Positions 32,302-44,828 of a DNA stretch of 64,000 nucleotides are shown here, piece after piece (the first letter of the stretch is position 1; every line of letters starts with the position of its first letter). The stretch is taken from NCBI GenBank assembly GCA_022749655.1, contig CP094243.1, positions 1,550,001-1,614,000 on the forward strand, written 5' to 3'. The notes below the pieces were generated by a model. The model ran no database searches and had not been told where the DNA came from. It saw nothing but the letters and a program-made list of their open reading frames with translations. The translations under genes were made by a program, and so were the position numbers. Source of the DNA: Xanthomonas phaseoli pv. phaseoli. GTDB taxonomy: Bacteria > Pseudomonadota > Gammaproteobacteria > Xanthomonadales > Xanthomonadaceae.

Positions 32302-35099
32302 TCAGAAGCGCTGGGTGTACTGCAGGTAGCTGTAGCGTCCCGGGATGGCGTAGGCCGGATCGAACGAGTTGGCCGAGGCGCTGAGCGCGACCGGCGGGTC
32401 GCGGTCGAAGACGTTGTTCAGGCCCAGCCGCACGGTCGCATTCCATGGAAGCTGGTAAGACACCTGCATGTCGTTGAACGCAGTCGCCGCAACGTGGCGA
32501 TAGTTTCCGTTGTCGTCCAGTTCCGAATCGTAGTCCTTCATGCCCGAGTAGTAACGCACGGCCCAATTGGCGGCCAGATTGCCGTAGCTCCAGTCCAGGG
32601 TGAGCGTGCCGCGGGTGCGCCAGTTCGGATTATTGGTGTGGTAGATGCCGTTGTAGCTTTCCCACGCAGAATTGTCGTCCTGCTTCTGCTCGTTGACCGC
32701 CACGTAGGTCGAATCCAGCGTCAGCATGAACTGGCCGATTGCGGTCTGCGGCAGTTTGTAACGCGCGGTGAAATCGTAGCCCTGCATGCGTTGCTCGCCG
32801 ACATTCACCGGCTGGATCACCAGGCCGGTGATGGTCCCGGTCGCATCGCGGGTCACCAGATCGCAGAACGCCGAGACGTTGAACTGGTAGCACTGCGTCA
32901 GGATCTGATTGGCGCTGAATTCGGTGATGGCGTCGGTGATCTGGATCTTCCACCAGTCCAGCGACACGTCCAGGCCCTGCACCGAAGCCGGGCTGTAGAC
33001 AAAGCCAAGCGTGGTGTTCTTGGACTTTTCCGGTTGCAGATTGGCGTTGCTGGTGTAGGTGAACGGATAGATGGTCTGGCCGGAGTTGCCGCTGGCGCTG
33101 TTGTATTCGGCAACGTAATTGGCAGGCACGCCGCGGGCGGCGCATGCGGCCGCAATCGCGCTGGTGTAGGAGGTGCTGTTGGTCGAGCAGGGATCGGAGT
33201 AGGTATCGAAACTGTCCGACGCGCCCAGGTACAGGTCTTCGATCGATGGCGCGCGGAAACCGGTGGCGTAATTGCCGCGAATCAGCAGGTCGGCGACCGG
33301 CTTCCACTTGAAGCCGAACTTGCTATTGGTGGTGCTGCCGAAGGTGTTGTAGTCCGAATAGCGCACCGCTGCGCTCAACTCCAGCAACTGCGCACCAGGC
33401 ACATCCTTCAGCAGCGGAATCGCCACTTCGGTGTAGTAGTCGTTGAGCGTGTACGAGCCGGAGGTGGGCGTGAACGAATTGCCCGAGGTATAGCCGGCAG
33501 AGATCAGGGCATCCGGTGAGGAGAACCCGCTTTCCTCGCGGTGTTCGACACCGGCGGCAAAACTCATCCAGCCGGCGGGCAGCTCGAACAGGTCGCCGGT
33601 GAGGTTGGCGGTGAAGCTGCTGTTTTTGTATTGATAGGTGTTGTGCGCAGTGAACAGGATGTAGTCCAGCATTTCCTGGGTCACGCCACCGGCCGGCGAC
33701 AAGGGGTTGAACGGTACGCAGCCGGTAATGACGGCGCCGCCGCTGTCCAGGCACGCCAGGGTGCCATTGACGATGGCCGATGCACCGAGCGCATTGCTCA
33801 GGTTGAGCAGATTGACATCGCCATACTGGGTTTCGGTCTGGTCGGTCTGGTTGTGCGCAAAGCCCACATCCCAACTGAACTGTCGGTCGGCAAACTGGAA
33901 GTCGCCTTCCAGCCCGGTGTACACATGCGAGGTCTTGACGTCCTGCTGGTAGGTGCGCGCGAATTCGGTCAAGCGATGCGACCAGCCCACATCGCGCCCG
34001 TCGCCGCCGTAGGCGGTGTTGTACGGGTTGTAGTAGCTGTCGCCGCTCAACAGGATGCCGGTATTGACCGAAGCCAGCGGAAAGCCGGCCAATTGCTGCG
34101 ACGACTGGCGGCGGTTATACAGGCCATCGAACTTGAAGCGCACGTTGTCGGTGAGTGCATAGTTGCCCTGCACATACAACGCGTCGCGCTTCTGTGGCGT
34201 CACCAGGTAATTGTCCTTGGCGTAGTTGTAGCCATATTCGGATGTGTTGAAGGCGGTGTACTGGTCCAGGCCGTAGCGCGGGTACCTGCTGTCGCCGCTG
34301 GCGGTAGCACTGTCGGGCAACACCGTCCATGCGCCGCTGGTGCCATTTGCACGGAGGCGGCCGCTTGCCGAATAGCTGCTGTAGGCCGAAGAGCCCGCGC
34401 CGTACACCGGCTCGGCGGAGATCTCCCGGTCGCCTGCCATCACCGCATCTTCCTTGACGCTGGACAAGCCGATGACCAGGTTGCCGCGCTCGCCGGTGGC
34501 GCCCACGGTGGCATCGAAGGAGGTGCGCTGGCCATCGCCCTGGCCATATTGGCCAACGTAGGCATTGACTTCGGCACCATCGAAATTGGTACGGGTGATG
34601 ATGTTGACCACGCCGGCGATGGCATCGGAGCCATAGATCGACGAGGCGCCATCCTTGAGGACTTCCACGCGCTCCACGATGGCCGAGGGAATGGTGTTCA
34701 GATCCACCGAACCGGACAGGCCCGAGACCCAGCGCCGGCCGTTGACCAGCACCAGCGTGCGAGAGGCGCCCAGGTTGCGCAGGCTGACCGTGGCCGAGCC
34801 GTCGCCGCCGTTGTTGACGGTGCTGTTCATCGTTGCACCGTTGGAAGGGATGCGCTTGAGAACGTCGGCAACCCGGTCAGGCCCTGCTTTTCGATGTCCT
34901 GGCGCGTCAGGACCAGCACCGGTTGCGAATTTTCCACATCGACCGAGCGGATGCGCGAGCCGGTGACTTCGATCTTGTCCAGGTTGGTCGGACTCTTGTC
35001 GGTTTGTTCCTGGGCGAAGGCGCTCGTGCTGACGCACAGGCTGATGGCGATCGCGAGCGAGCCCCGACGCATGGTCGGGTAGAGCGTTGTCATAGTCAT
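32302..35099 (-). CDS. TonB-dependent receptor, Oar/CirA-like (one frameshift)
   Basis: An outer-membrane beta-barrel transporter of about 932 residues. The signal peptide (LAIAISLCVSTSAFAQ) is followed by the plug domain (NLDKIEVTGSRIRSVDVENSQPVLVLTRQDIEKQGL, and LVNGRRWVSG), then the barrel ending in a C-terminal Phe (YLQYTQRF). One deletion in the GGG/CCC run near 34875 splits it: before it the frame reads EKQGLTGLPTF; adding one base gives EKQGLTRVADVLKRIP. It is closely similar in layout to the receptor at 41571-44414, suggesting paralogs. The substrate is unknown. The start at 35099 or 35093 is not settled by a strong ribosome site. Confidence 0.87.
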
Positions 35100-35504
35100 A
35101 TGTACGGCGGTTCCCGGTAGAGGAGGAGCGGCAGCGCGATCCCCGTGAATGACACCTGCATGCGTGCAGCGTTTCCGGCATGCCATGCAGGCTTAGCGGG
35201 AATTTAACGAGCGGGTTTCGCCGCCGTTTTTCGTCAATCGGCGCCTTGTTGCGTGCCCACGCGCGCAATGCATGGGCGCGCCATGTAATGCCTGCGCAAC
35301 GCCGGGCGTGTGCTGCAGCGACGTGGGATGACCTGTGCGGACATATGTCGCCGCCGGACGCGACAACCTTGCCACGCGCAACAGCAGCCGTTGCGGGCGC
35401 TGCGTCAGTGCGGTATGCCCTATGGGTTTGGCTTGGCGCCATGCGCGCCGCAGGTCTCTGGCGGCGTTTGTTTAGCCGCGCAGGGGGCGATGTGGTTTAA
35501 TCGC
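35100..35504. other. Intergenic region between TonB receptor and thiC riboswitch
   Basis: About 400 bp between two divergent transcripts, which must hold the receptor's promoter and the thiC promoter. I see no gene, terminator or repeat in it. Confidence 0.4.
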
Positions 35505-37570
<2,066 letters not shown>

Positions 37571-37729
37571 GGCGTTACATGGCAGCGTTTCACGGAACAT
37601 GATGTAGCGCCTGCTTAGGAGAAGTTCAGTTTTGTACTGAACAGATTGCGGTGCGGTGCGCAAGTGCCGCGCGATGGCCCGGTTGCAAGCGATTCCAGGA
37701 AATAAGGGTTTTGGCTGATTTAGCTGAAT

Positions 37730-37762
37730 CGCAGATAAAAAATCGCGCCAGAAGGCGCGAAG
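37730..37762 (-). terminator. Orphan minus-strand terminator-like hairpin
   Basis: The stem TCGCGCC-AGAA-GGCGCGA is flanked on the plus strand by an A6 run (37738 region), so the U-tract is on the minus strand. No minus-strand gene lies upstream of it, so it may end an unannotated short transcript. The surrounding 37571-37966 gap otherwise holds only a TAAAAT -10 candidate (about 37846) for the next gene. Confidence 0.45.
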
Positions 37763-37966
37763 GGTACATCGTCATTATTCGAATTCGTCGGCGAGAGAGA
37801 GAGCCTGACGCTGCCGCCTGTCATAGGAAGCAACGGGGCATAGCGTAAAATTTGCACCAAATGGATGCATGACACAGTTGGTCGTCGTCCTTTGCTGAAT
37901 TTGGCGTTTCGCGAAAAGCGCGGGGCGTTCTTTGTTGTTCTTGCATGCCGACGCGTGTTTTTGCCG

Positions 37967-40289
37967 ATGAGTGTTCCTCCCGTTATTGCAATGCCATCGG
38001 GCCGGCTACGTGTCGGCCAGTGCGTGGTCGACGTCGCCTCGCGCGAGGTGCACGCACCGGGCGCAAAGCGTCCGCTGCGGCTGGCGCCCAAATCCCTGGC
38101 GGTGTTGCTGACCCTGGCGCGGCAGCCGGGCCAGGTGGTCACGCGCGAGCAGCTGCTTGCCGAGGTCTGGCCCGATACCTTGCCGACCAACGATGTGGTG
38201 ACCCAGGCGGTCACGCAGCTGCGCAAGGCGTTTGCCAGCCATAACGGGCAGCGCTCGGAGCACATCGAGACCATCGCCAAGACCGGGTATCGCTTGATGG
38301 CGGCGGTGGTGTGGGAAGCGCATGCAACTGCAGCGGCGACGCTGTCCGGCGAGGCACCTGGTTCGGACGCGCTCGGGGCGGCGCAGCCGGACGCAGGCGT
38401 GGCGGCCGTTACCGACCAGTCCGACGCTGCCACGCCCCCTCCACACCGCGCCTGGCCAGCCCGTATCGCCCGTCGCTGCGGAACCGGCCGCTTCGACGCC
38501 GGCCGCGTCACGACACCGGCGCTCGCTGGCGCTGGCAGTCGCCAGCGTGGCGTTGCTGGTCGTGCTGAGCCTTGCGGTATGGACCTCATGGCGCCGTGCC
38601 CCGGCGCCTTCTACCGAGCAAGCGCATGCGGTGTTGGGCAGCCCCAAGCGGCCGTATCAGGTGATTACCGCAGGCGGTGGATTCGATCTCACGCCAAGCC
38701 TGTCGCCCGATGGCGCGCGGGTGGCGTACGCCTCGTTGACCCGCGATCGTGCCGGCACCTCGATCCTGGTCAAGACCACCGATAACGCCTATCCGCGGGT
38801 ACTGGAGACGCCCGCGCCCGGCGTTTCCGATCGTTTGCCGGCGTGGTCGCCGGATGGCCGGCAGATCGCGTTTTCCAGGCAGGCGCCCGATGGCGGCTGC
38901 CGGGTCATGATCGCCGCAGCCGATGGGCCTGCGGCCTCGCGCGAGGTCATGCGGTGCGACGGTGCCGACATGCTGAGTTTCAGCTGGTCGCCGGATGGGC
39001 GCGCGCTGGTGTTCGGCAGCATGACCGGCCCGCATGGCGCGGCCCGCATGCGTCGCCTGGATCTGGCAACTGGGCAGTGGCAGACGCTGGACTACCCGGC
39101 GCAGGCGGGTGATTTCGATTACGCGCCGCGGTATTCGCCCGATGGGAATTGGATCGTATTCCTGCGTAATCCGCAGCTCGGGGACCTGTGGCGAATTCCG
39201 GCCGAAGGCGGCGTTGCCGAACGGCTTACCCATGACAACGCCGATATCCGTGGATGGAGCTGGCTGCCCGACGGCAGCGGTCTGATCTTCGGGCGTCGCG
39301 TGGACAGCGAGGCGCGGCTGTATCTGCTGGATCTGCGGGACCACAGCTTGCAGGATGTGGGGGTGGACGATGCGCAAGCACCGGACGTGGCGAACGGCCA
39401 TCTGGTATTCGTGCAGCGCAAACCGCAATTTGGCGTCTATCAGGTCATTGGCGACACGATGAACGGTGGCTACATTCGCCGCCGCCTGTTTCCATCCAGC
39501 GGGCGCGACGATCAGCCGATGATTGCGCCGGATGGGCGGCAGCTGATCTTTGCATCCAACCGATCCGGTGCGTACGGGCTGTGGTGGGGCGATGTCAGCA
39601 AACCCGGCTCGGTGCGCTTGATCGAAGGGCTGCGCCCGGATTCGCGCCAGGCCGCCGACTGGTCAGCCGATTCGCAGCGCGTGCTGGTCAGCGGCAGCGA
39701 TGCTGCCGGGCATGCAGCGCTATTCGAAGTGAACCCCGGCAGCGGCCAGGTGGTACGACTGCCGGTGCCGCAGCCGCGCCCGCTGCAGGCGATCCATCTT
39801 CCCGACCCCGACCGGCTGCTGGTACTTGCCGCCGCCGCCGACGGGCATACCTTCGCAACGCTGTACGACCGACGCAGTCGCCCATGGCGTGCGCTGGCGA
39901 CGCTGCAGGACGTCTCGCAGTTGCGGCTGGACCGCGTCAGCGGACAGGTCTTGTTGACCCGTCTCAGCGGTGGCGGTGTGTGGCAGGTCGCTCCATCGCT
40001 GGCCGCCGACACCTTGCATGCCGTCGATCCGCAGCGGCCGTCGCGTTGGCGGTATCGCAGTTGGGCGCCGGGGGCGCATGGCCAGCTGCATTACCTGTCG
40101 TCGACCGACAGTTGCGCTGCCTACGATAGCGAGCTGCGCAGCGGCCGCAGCCAGTGTCTGGATGCGGTCAAGTTCACCACCATCAACGGATTCAGCCTGA
40201 ACCGGGCGTGTCCTAGATTTTGTGTAACCGGGCCACAGGCAGGAGACTGCCACCTAACCCGGAGACACCATGAGCCCACGCACACATGA
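37967..40289 (+). pseudogene. wHTH/beta-propeller (TolB-like) regulator, 3' end cut by IS
   Basis: An N-terminal OmpR-type winged helix (RLAPKSLAVLLTLARQPGQVVTREQLLAEVWPD, then NDVVTQAVTQLRKAF) is followed by a linker and one TM helix (LALAVASVALLVVLSLAVW). A periplasmic WD40-like/PD40 propeller follows (TPSLSPDGARVAYAS, LPAWSPDGRQIAFSR). This is the CadC/ToxR-like one-component layout common in Xanthomonas. One base is missing in the C5 run at 38435-38439. The native frame ends near 40205 (INGFSLN) where the IS256 element begins, and the last 27 or so codons are IS sequence. Some C-terminal residues are therefore lost. The real family length is uncertain, so the gene may still be partly functional apart from the frameshift. 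Confidence 0.75.
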
Positions 40290-41530
40290 GGTACCCGACG
40301 AGCTGCTTAGCAGCCTGTTGGTCAACTACACCAAACCCGAGGATCTGATCGGCGAGAACGGCCTGCTCAAGCAGCTGACCAAGCGGTTGGTGGAGCGGGC
40401 GCTGGACGCGGAGATGACCGAACACCTCGGTCATGACAAGCATGAGCCGGTCGCCAACGCGGCCGGCAACACGCGCAACGGACGCAGCCGCAAGACGCTC
40501 AAGGGCGAGTTCGGCGAGCTGCCGATCGAGATTCCGCGTGATCGCCACGGCAGCTTCGCGCCACAGCTGATCCCCAAGCACCAGACCCGCTGGGCCGGCT
40601 TCGATGACAAGATCTTGTCGTTGTACGCGCGCGGCATGACCGTGCGCGAGATCCAGTCGCACCTGGAGGAGATGTACGGCACCGAGGTGTCGCCGAGTCT
40701 GATTTCCTCAGTCACCGATGCGGTCGTCGAGGAGGTCAAGGCGTGGCAGGCGCGGCCACTGGATCCGGTCTATCCGATCGTCTATCTGGACTGCATCCAC
40801 GTCAAAGTGCGCGAGGGCGCGGTGCGGGTCAAGGCGGTGTACCTGGCCATCGGCATCACCATGGGCGGCGAGAAGGAAGTGCTGGGCCTATGGCTGGCGC
40901 AGGCCGAGGGTGCCAAGTTTTGGCTGCAAGTCGTGACGGAGCTACGCAACCGCGGGGTGCAGGACATCTTCATTGCCTGCGTCGATGGCCTGAAGGGGTT
41001 TCCCGAGGCGATCGAGGCGGTGTTCCCGCAGACCACCGTGCAGCTGTGCATCGTGCACATGGTGCGGCACAGCCTGAACTACGTCTCGTGGAAACGCCGC
41101 GCCGAGGTTGCCGCCGATCTCAAGCGCATTTACGCCTGCGCCACCGTCGAGGAGGCCGAGCAGGCACTGACCGAGTTCGAGGCCAAGTGGGACGCCCAGT
41201 ACCCGCCCATCAGCCAGTCATGGCGGCGCAATTGGTCACGACTGATCCCGTTCTTCGACTACCCACCGGAGATCCGCAAGGTGATCTATACGACCAACGC
41301 CATCGAGTCGGTCAACATGAGCCTGCGCAAGCTGACCAAGAACCGCGGCGCGTTCCCCAGCGACGAAGCCTTGATGAAACTGTTCTACCTGGCTCTGCGC
41401 AACATCACCAAGAAATGGACGCTGCCGATCCGCGACTGGAAGGCTGCGCTGAACCGCTTTACGATCCAGTTCGAGGGGCGACTTCCTCAGCGGTAACCCA
41501 AACCACGGTTACACAAAATTCTGCACACGC
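40206..41530 (+). mobile_element. IS256-family insertion sequence
   Basis: A 1.33-kb element bounded by imperfect 24-bp inverted repeats: GCGTGTCCTAGATTTTGTGTAACC on the left and (complement) GCGTGTGCAGAATTTTGTGTAACC on the right, 20 of 24 matching. It contains one transposase gene. The 8-bp flanks (TGAACCGG and TCAGCGCT) do not match, so no target duplication is visible. Confidence 0.88.
40270..41496 (+). CDS. IS256-family transposase
   Basis: A 408-residue DDE transposase of the Transposase_mut family. The catalytic residues are visible as VYLDCIHVKVREG (D), IACVDGLKGFPEAI (D) and TTNAIESVNMSLRK (E), with the CxxH-like CIVHMVRHS between. The start is preceded by GGAGACACC. It is intact and full length, so the element may still be mobile. 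Confidence 0.95.
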   Translation: MSPRTHEVPDELLSSLLVNYTKPEDLIGENGLLKQLTKRLVERALDAEMTEHLGHDKHEPVANAAGNTRNGRSRKTLKGEFGELPIEIPRDRHGSFAPQLIPKHQTRWAGFDDKILSLYARGMTVREIQSHLEEMYGTEVSPSLISSVTDAVVEEVKAWQARPLDPVYPIVYLDCIHVKVREGAVRVKAVYLAIGITMGGEKEVLGLWLAQAEGAKFWLQVVTELRNRGVQDIFIACVDGLKGFPEAIEAVFPQTTVQLCIVHMVRHSLNYVSWKRRAEVAADLKRIYACATVEEAEQALTEFEAKWDAQYPPISQSWRRNWSRLIPFFDYPPEIRKVIYTTNAIESVNMSLRKLTKNRGAFPSDEALMKLFYLALRNITKKWTLPIRDWKAALNRFTIQFEGRLPQR

Positions 41531-41570
41531 TCAGCGCTTAACGCGCCACTAACGAACCCTGGAGAGATTG

Positions 41571-44414
41571 ATGAACCTTCGCACCTCCGCAGTGCGGCTG
41601 GGCCTGTTGCCCGCCGGTATTGCGATCGCGTTGACGCCGGCTTTTGCCGCCGCACAAGAGTCGACCACCACGCTTGATCGTATCGAGATCACCGGCTCGC
41701 GCATTCGCAGCGCCGACGTCGAAACGCAGCAGCCGATCTTGACGCTTGACCGTCAAGCGCTGGAAAAGCAGGGCCTGACGTCTGTTGCCGATGTGCTGCA
41801 GAACCTGACCTCCGCCGGCTCTCCGGCCATCTCGCGCGCTGACGCGCTGTCGTCCGGCGAAGACGTTGGCGGTTACTACGTCGACCTGCGTAACCTCGGC
41901 GCGCAGCGTACGTTGGTGCTGGTGAACGGTAAGCGTCTGGGTGCGTCGACCTCCGGTCTGCAGGATCTCAGCCAGATTCCGATGTCGGCCATCGAGCGTA
42001 TTGAAGTGCTGAAGGACGGCGCCTCGTCCATCTACGGCTCCGACGCGATCGCCGGTGTGGTCAACGTCATCACGCGTAAGCGTTTCGACGGCGCTGAAGC
42101 CAGCGTGCAGTTCGGCCAGTTCGGCCAGGGCGACGGCGACACCACGCAGTACTCCTTCACTGTGGGCTCGCAGGGCGAGCGCGGTGGCGTGACGCTGTCT
42201 GCCGAATATTCCAAGCAGGATCCGGTGTTCGCCAAGAACCGTTGGTTCAGCCGCGATGGTTCGCGTGGTCCCAACTCGACCCCGAACAGCTGGAGCCCGA
42301 TCAGCCAGAACGGCTCGTGGTGCAATCCGCTGCAGGTCGATTGCGATGATCCGGACACCGCGGTGTGGCAGACGCTCAATGCCGGCGGCAACCCGAACAA
42401 CCCGGCCGACTATCACCCGATCACGCCGGCCGAGTACGCCAACTCGAACCAGCAGATGATGGTGCAGACCGGTATCGAGCGGAAGTCGGTCTTTGCGAAC
42501 GTCAACTACGACGTTGCCGATGCCATCACCTTCAACGCCGATATTGCCTACAACGAGCGCACCACTGACGGGCAGATCGCGGGCTACCCGTATCAGTCCG
42601 GTTCGTTCGGCACTCCGCTGGAAGGCAGCAGCGCGTTCAATCCGATCGGCCAGGATGTCGACTTCCGTCGTCGTCTGTGGGAAGTGCCGCGCGCCAGCGA
42701 AAACCAGCTCAAGACCCTGCGCTTCGCGCCGACCTTGAGTGGCTACTTCGACATCGGCGGCAAGACCTGGGACTGGGATGTGGGTGCGTTGTGGAACCGC
42801 AACGAGAACACCAAGCGTAGCCGTGGCGACATGAGCCTGATCGCGTCGCGTCAGGCGCTGGGCCCGTCCTTCATCAACGGCCAGGGCGTTGCGCAGTGCG
42901 GTACCGCTGCAGACCCGATCTCGCTGTCGGCCTGCCGTCCGTGGAACCCGCTGCTGCCGTACAACGTTGCAGGTCAGGGCTCGCTTGCCGACCCGGCGCT
43001 GCAGGAATTCCTGTTCCCGACCTTCACCGACACCGGTCTGACCAAGACCACCAGCTTCACCGCAAACCTGTCCGGTTCGGTGGTCGAGCTGCCGGCTGGC
43101 GATCTGGGCGTTGCGGTGGGCTACGAACACCGTAAGGAAGAAGGTCGCTTCTCTCCGGATGCGTTTGCGCAGTCGGGCGAAAGCACCGGCCTGGGTGCCA
43201 AGACCACGCAGGGCCAGTACTCGCTGGACGAGGTCTACCTCGAATTGAATGTTCCGCTCCTGAGCGATGTCGCCTTCGCCAAGGAACTGACCTTCAACGC
43301 TGCAACGCGTTATTCGGACTACAGCAACTTCGGTAACACGCTGAACTCGAAGTTCGGCCTGACCTGGCGTCCGCTGGAAGACCTGCTGGTGCGTGCGACG
43401 TATGCGGAAGGTTTCCGTGCGCCGACCATCAGCGACCTGTACGGTGGCCTGAGCAGCAGCTTCGAGTCTTACATCGATCCTTGCGGCGTCGGCGCCCCCA
43501 ACAGCGTCAACGGCAACGCGGCCTGCACCAACGCCGGCGTGCCGCTGGGCTACACCCAGCTCGGCCAGGGCTTCGTGCCTTGCACGACCTATCCGTGCCA
43601 GACGCCTGATGAATTCATCAGCGGCGCCAACCCGAACCTGAAGCCGGAAACCTCCACCAGCAAGACCGCCGGTCTGGTCTGGAGCCCGCGTTGGGTGCAG
43701 GGTCTGGACATCTCGCTGGATTGGTACCGCTACGAGATCAACGACATGATCATCGCCGATAGCGTCGACCGCATCCTGCGCGACTGCTATGTGCTCGGCA
43801 ATTCGGAGCGTTGCGCCAATGTCACGCGCGCAGCCGACGGTCATATCTCGGCGATGAGCTACGGCGTGGCCAATCTCGGTCAGATGGAAACCGAAGGCTA
43901 CGACCTGGGTGTGAAGTACCGCCTGCCGGAAACGGCCATCGGTTCCTTCACCTTCGACTGGCAGACCAGCTACGTCAGCAAGTACGACGAAGCCGGCCAG
44001 GACAGCGCAGGCAACGCCATCATGATTGGCCGTGTCGGCGAGCCGGGCATCTTCCGCGTGCGTTCGAACGTTGGCGTGAACTGGTCGCTGGGTGATTTCG
44101 GCGTCAACTACACCCTGCGTTACTACTCGGGCATGAAGGAAAGCTGCATCACGCTGGCCGAAGGCTATTGCGATGCGCCGGACCATATCGCCAACGGCGA
44201 GTCCGACCCGCTGCGTCACACCGGCGCCAACACCTTCCACGACCTGCAGGTCAACTGGAAGGCGCCGTGGGATGCAACGATCGCACTCGGCGCGAACAAT
44301 GTGTTCGATCACCGCGGTCCGCTGCAGTACTCGGCACCGAACAGCAGCTTTGCCTACTACGGCGGCTTCGAAATCGGTCGTTTCATGTACATGAAGTACA
44401 CCCAGCGCTTCTGA
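41571..44414 (+). CDS. TonB-dependent receptor, Oar/CirA-like
   Basis: An intact 947-residue outer-membrane receptor. The signal peptide (LGLLPAGIAIALTPAFAAAQ) is followed by the TonB-box/plug region TTLDRIEITGSRIRSADVETQQPILTLDRQALEKQGL, then LVNGKRLGAST and IYGSDAIAGVVNVITRKRFDG. The barrel ends in YMKYTQRF. It strongly resembles the receptor at 32302-35099. The ATG at 41571 has GGAGAG upstream. Only 40 bp separate it from the IS end, so its native promoter has probably been displaced and expression may depend on the IS. The substrate is unknown, possibly a peptide or glycan. Confidence 0.93.
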   Translation: MNLRTSAVRLGLLPAGIAIALTPAFAAAQESTTTLDRIEITGSRIRSADVETQQPILTLDRQALEKQGLTSVADVLQNLTSAGSPAISRADALSSGEDVGGYYVDLRNLGAQRTLVLVNGKRLGASTSGLQDLSQIPMSAIERIEVLKDGASSIYGSDAIAGVVNVITRKRFDGAEASVQFGQFGQGDGDTTQYSFTVGSQGERGGVTLSAEYSKQDPVFAKNRWFSRDGSRGPNSTPNSWSPISQNGSWCNPLQVDCDDPDTAVWQTLNAGGNPNNPADYHPITPAEYANSNQQMMVQTGIERKSVFANVNYDVADAITFNADIAYNERTTDGQIAGYPYQSGSFGTPLEGSSAFNPIGQDVDFRRRLWEVPRASENQLKTLRFAPTLSGYFDIGGKTWDWDVGALWNRNENTKRSRGDMSLIASRQALGPSFINGQGVAQCGTAADPISLSACRPWNPLLPYNVAGQGSLADPALQEFLFPTFTDTGLTKTTSFTANLSGSVVELPAGDLGVAVGYEHRKEEGRFSPDAFAQSGESTGLGAKTTQGQYSLDEVYLELNVPLLSDVAFAKELTFNAATRYSDYSNFGNTLNSKFGLTWRPLEDLLVRATYAEGFRAPTISDLYGGLSSSFESYIDPCGVGAPNSVNGNAACTNAGVPLGYTQLGQGFVPCTTYPCQTPDEFISGANPNLKPETSTSKTAGLVWSPRWVQGLDISLDWYRYEINDMIIADSVDRILRDCYVLGNSERCANVTRAADGHISAMSYGVANLGQMETEGYDLGVKYRLPETAIGSFTFDWQTSYVSKYDEAGQDSAGNAIMIGRVGEPGIFRVRSNVGVNWSLGDFGVNYTLRYYSGMKESCITLAEGYCDAPDHIANGESDPLRHTGANTFHDLQVNWKAPWDATIALGANNVFDHRGPLQYSAPNSSFAYYGGFEIGRFMYMKYTQRF

Positions 44415-44437
44415 TCCATCGACGCGTGTAGTAAATG

Positions 44438-44466
44438 AAAGACGGGCCGCAAGGCCCGTCTTTTTA
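44438..44466 (+). terminator. Terminator of TonB receptor gene
   Basis: The hairpin GACGGGCC-GCAA-GGCCCGTC is followed by TTTTTATTT, 26 bp after the stop. Confidence 0.92.
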
Positions 44467-44776
44467 TTTGCGATGCGCTGTTGCGATGAGGGGGCGCGAA
44501 CGCAACGCGTGATTCGGACGCAAAGCAGCCGTTGCGCGGCTCATGCGGTGTGCATTCCCGCAAAGAACGCACGCACGACGTGGACGCTGCCGAGCGATGC
44601 GGCTCGAAAGGAACTGCAGTCTTTACGCGCGTGCAGCCGCCGCAACGCTCGAGCGCATTGCCTGCCCGTGGTGCGGTGCGCATCGGGTGAGTGACGTGAC
44701 ACATCGCCGCAGCCCAAGGTTTGACATGCGCGGCCCTGGCGCAACGGCCCCATGCATTGGGGCGAAGAAACGGCAT
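44467..44776. other. Intergenic region, nothing recognised
   Basis: About 310 bp between two convergent terminators. I see no coding frame with family resemblance and no repeat. Confidence 0.4.
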
Positions 44777-44800
44777 AAAAAAACGCGGCCTTGGCCGCGC
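44777..44800 (-). terminator. Terminator of HDOD gene
   Basis: The hairpin CGCGG-CCTTGG-CCGCG is preceded by A7 on the plus strand, giving U7 on the minus strand, 29 bp beyond the HDOD gene stop. Confidence 0.85.
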
Positions 44801-44828
44801 TTCTTTCCGGATACCGCATGCGAGTAAC

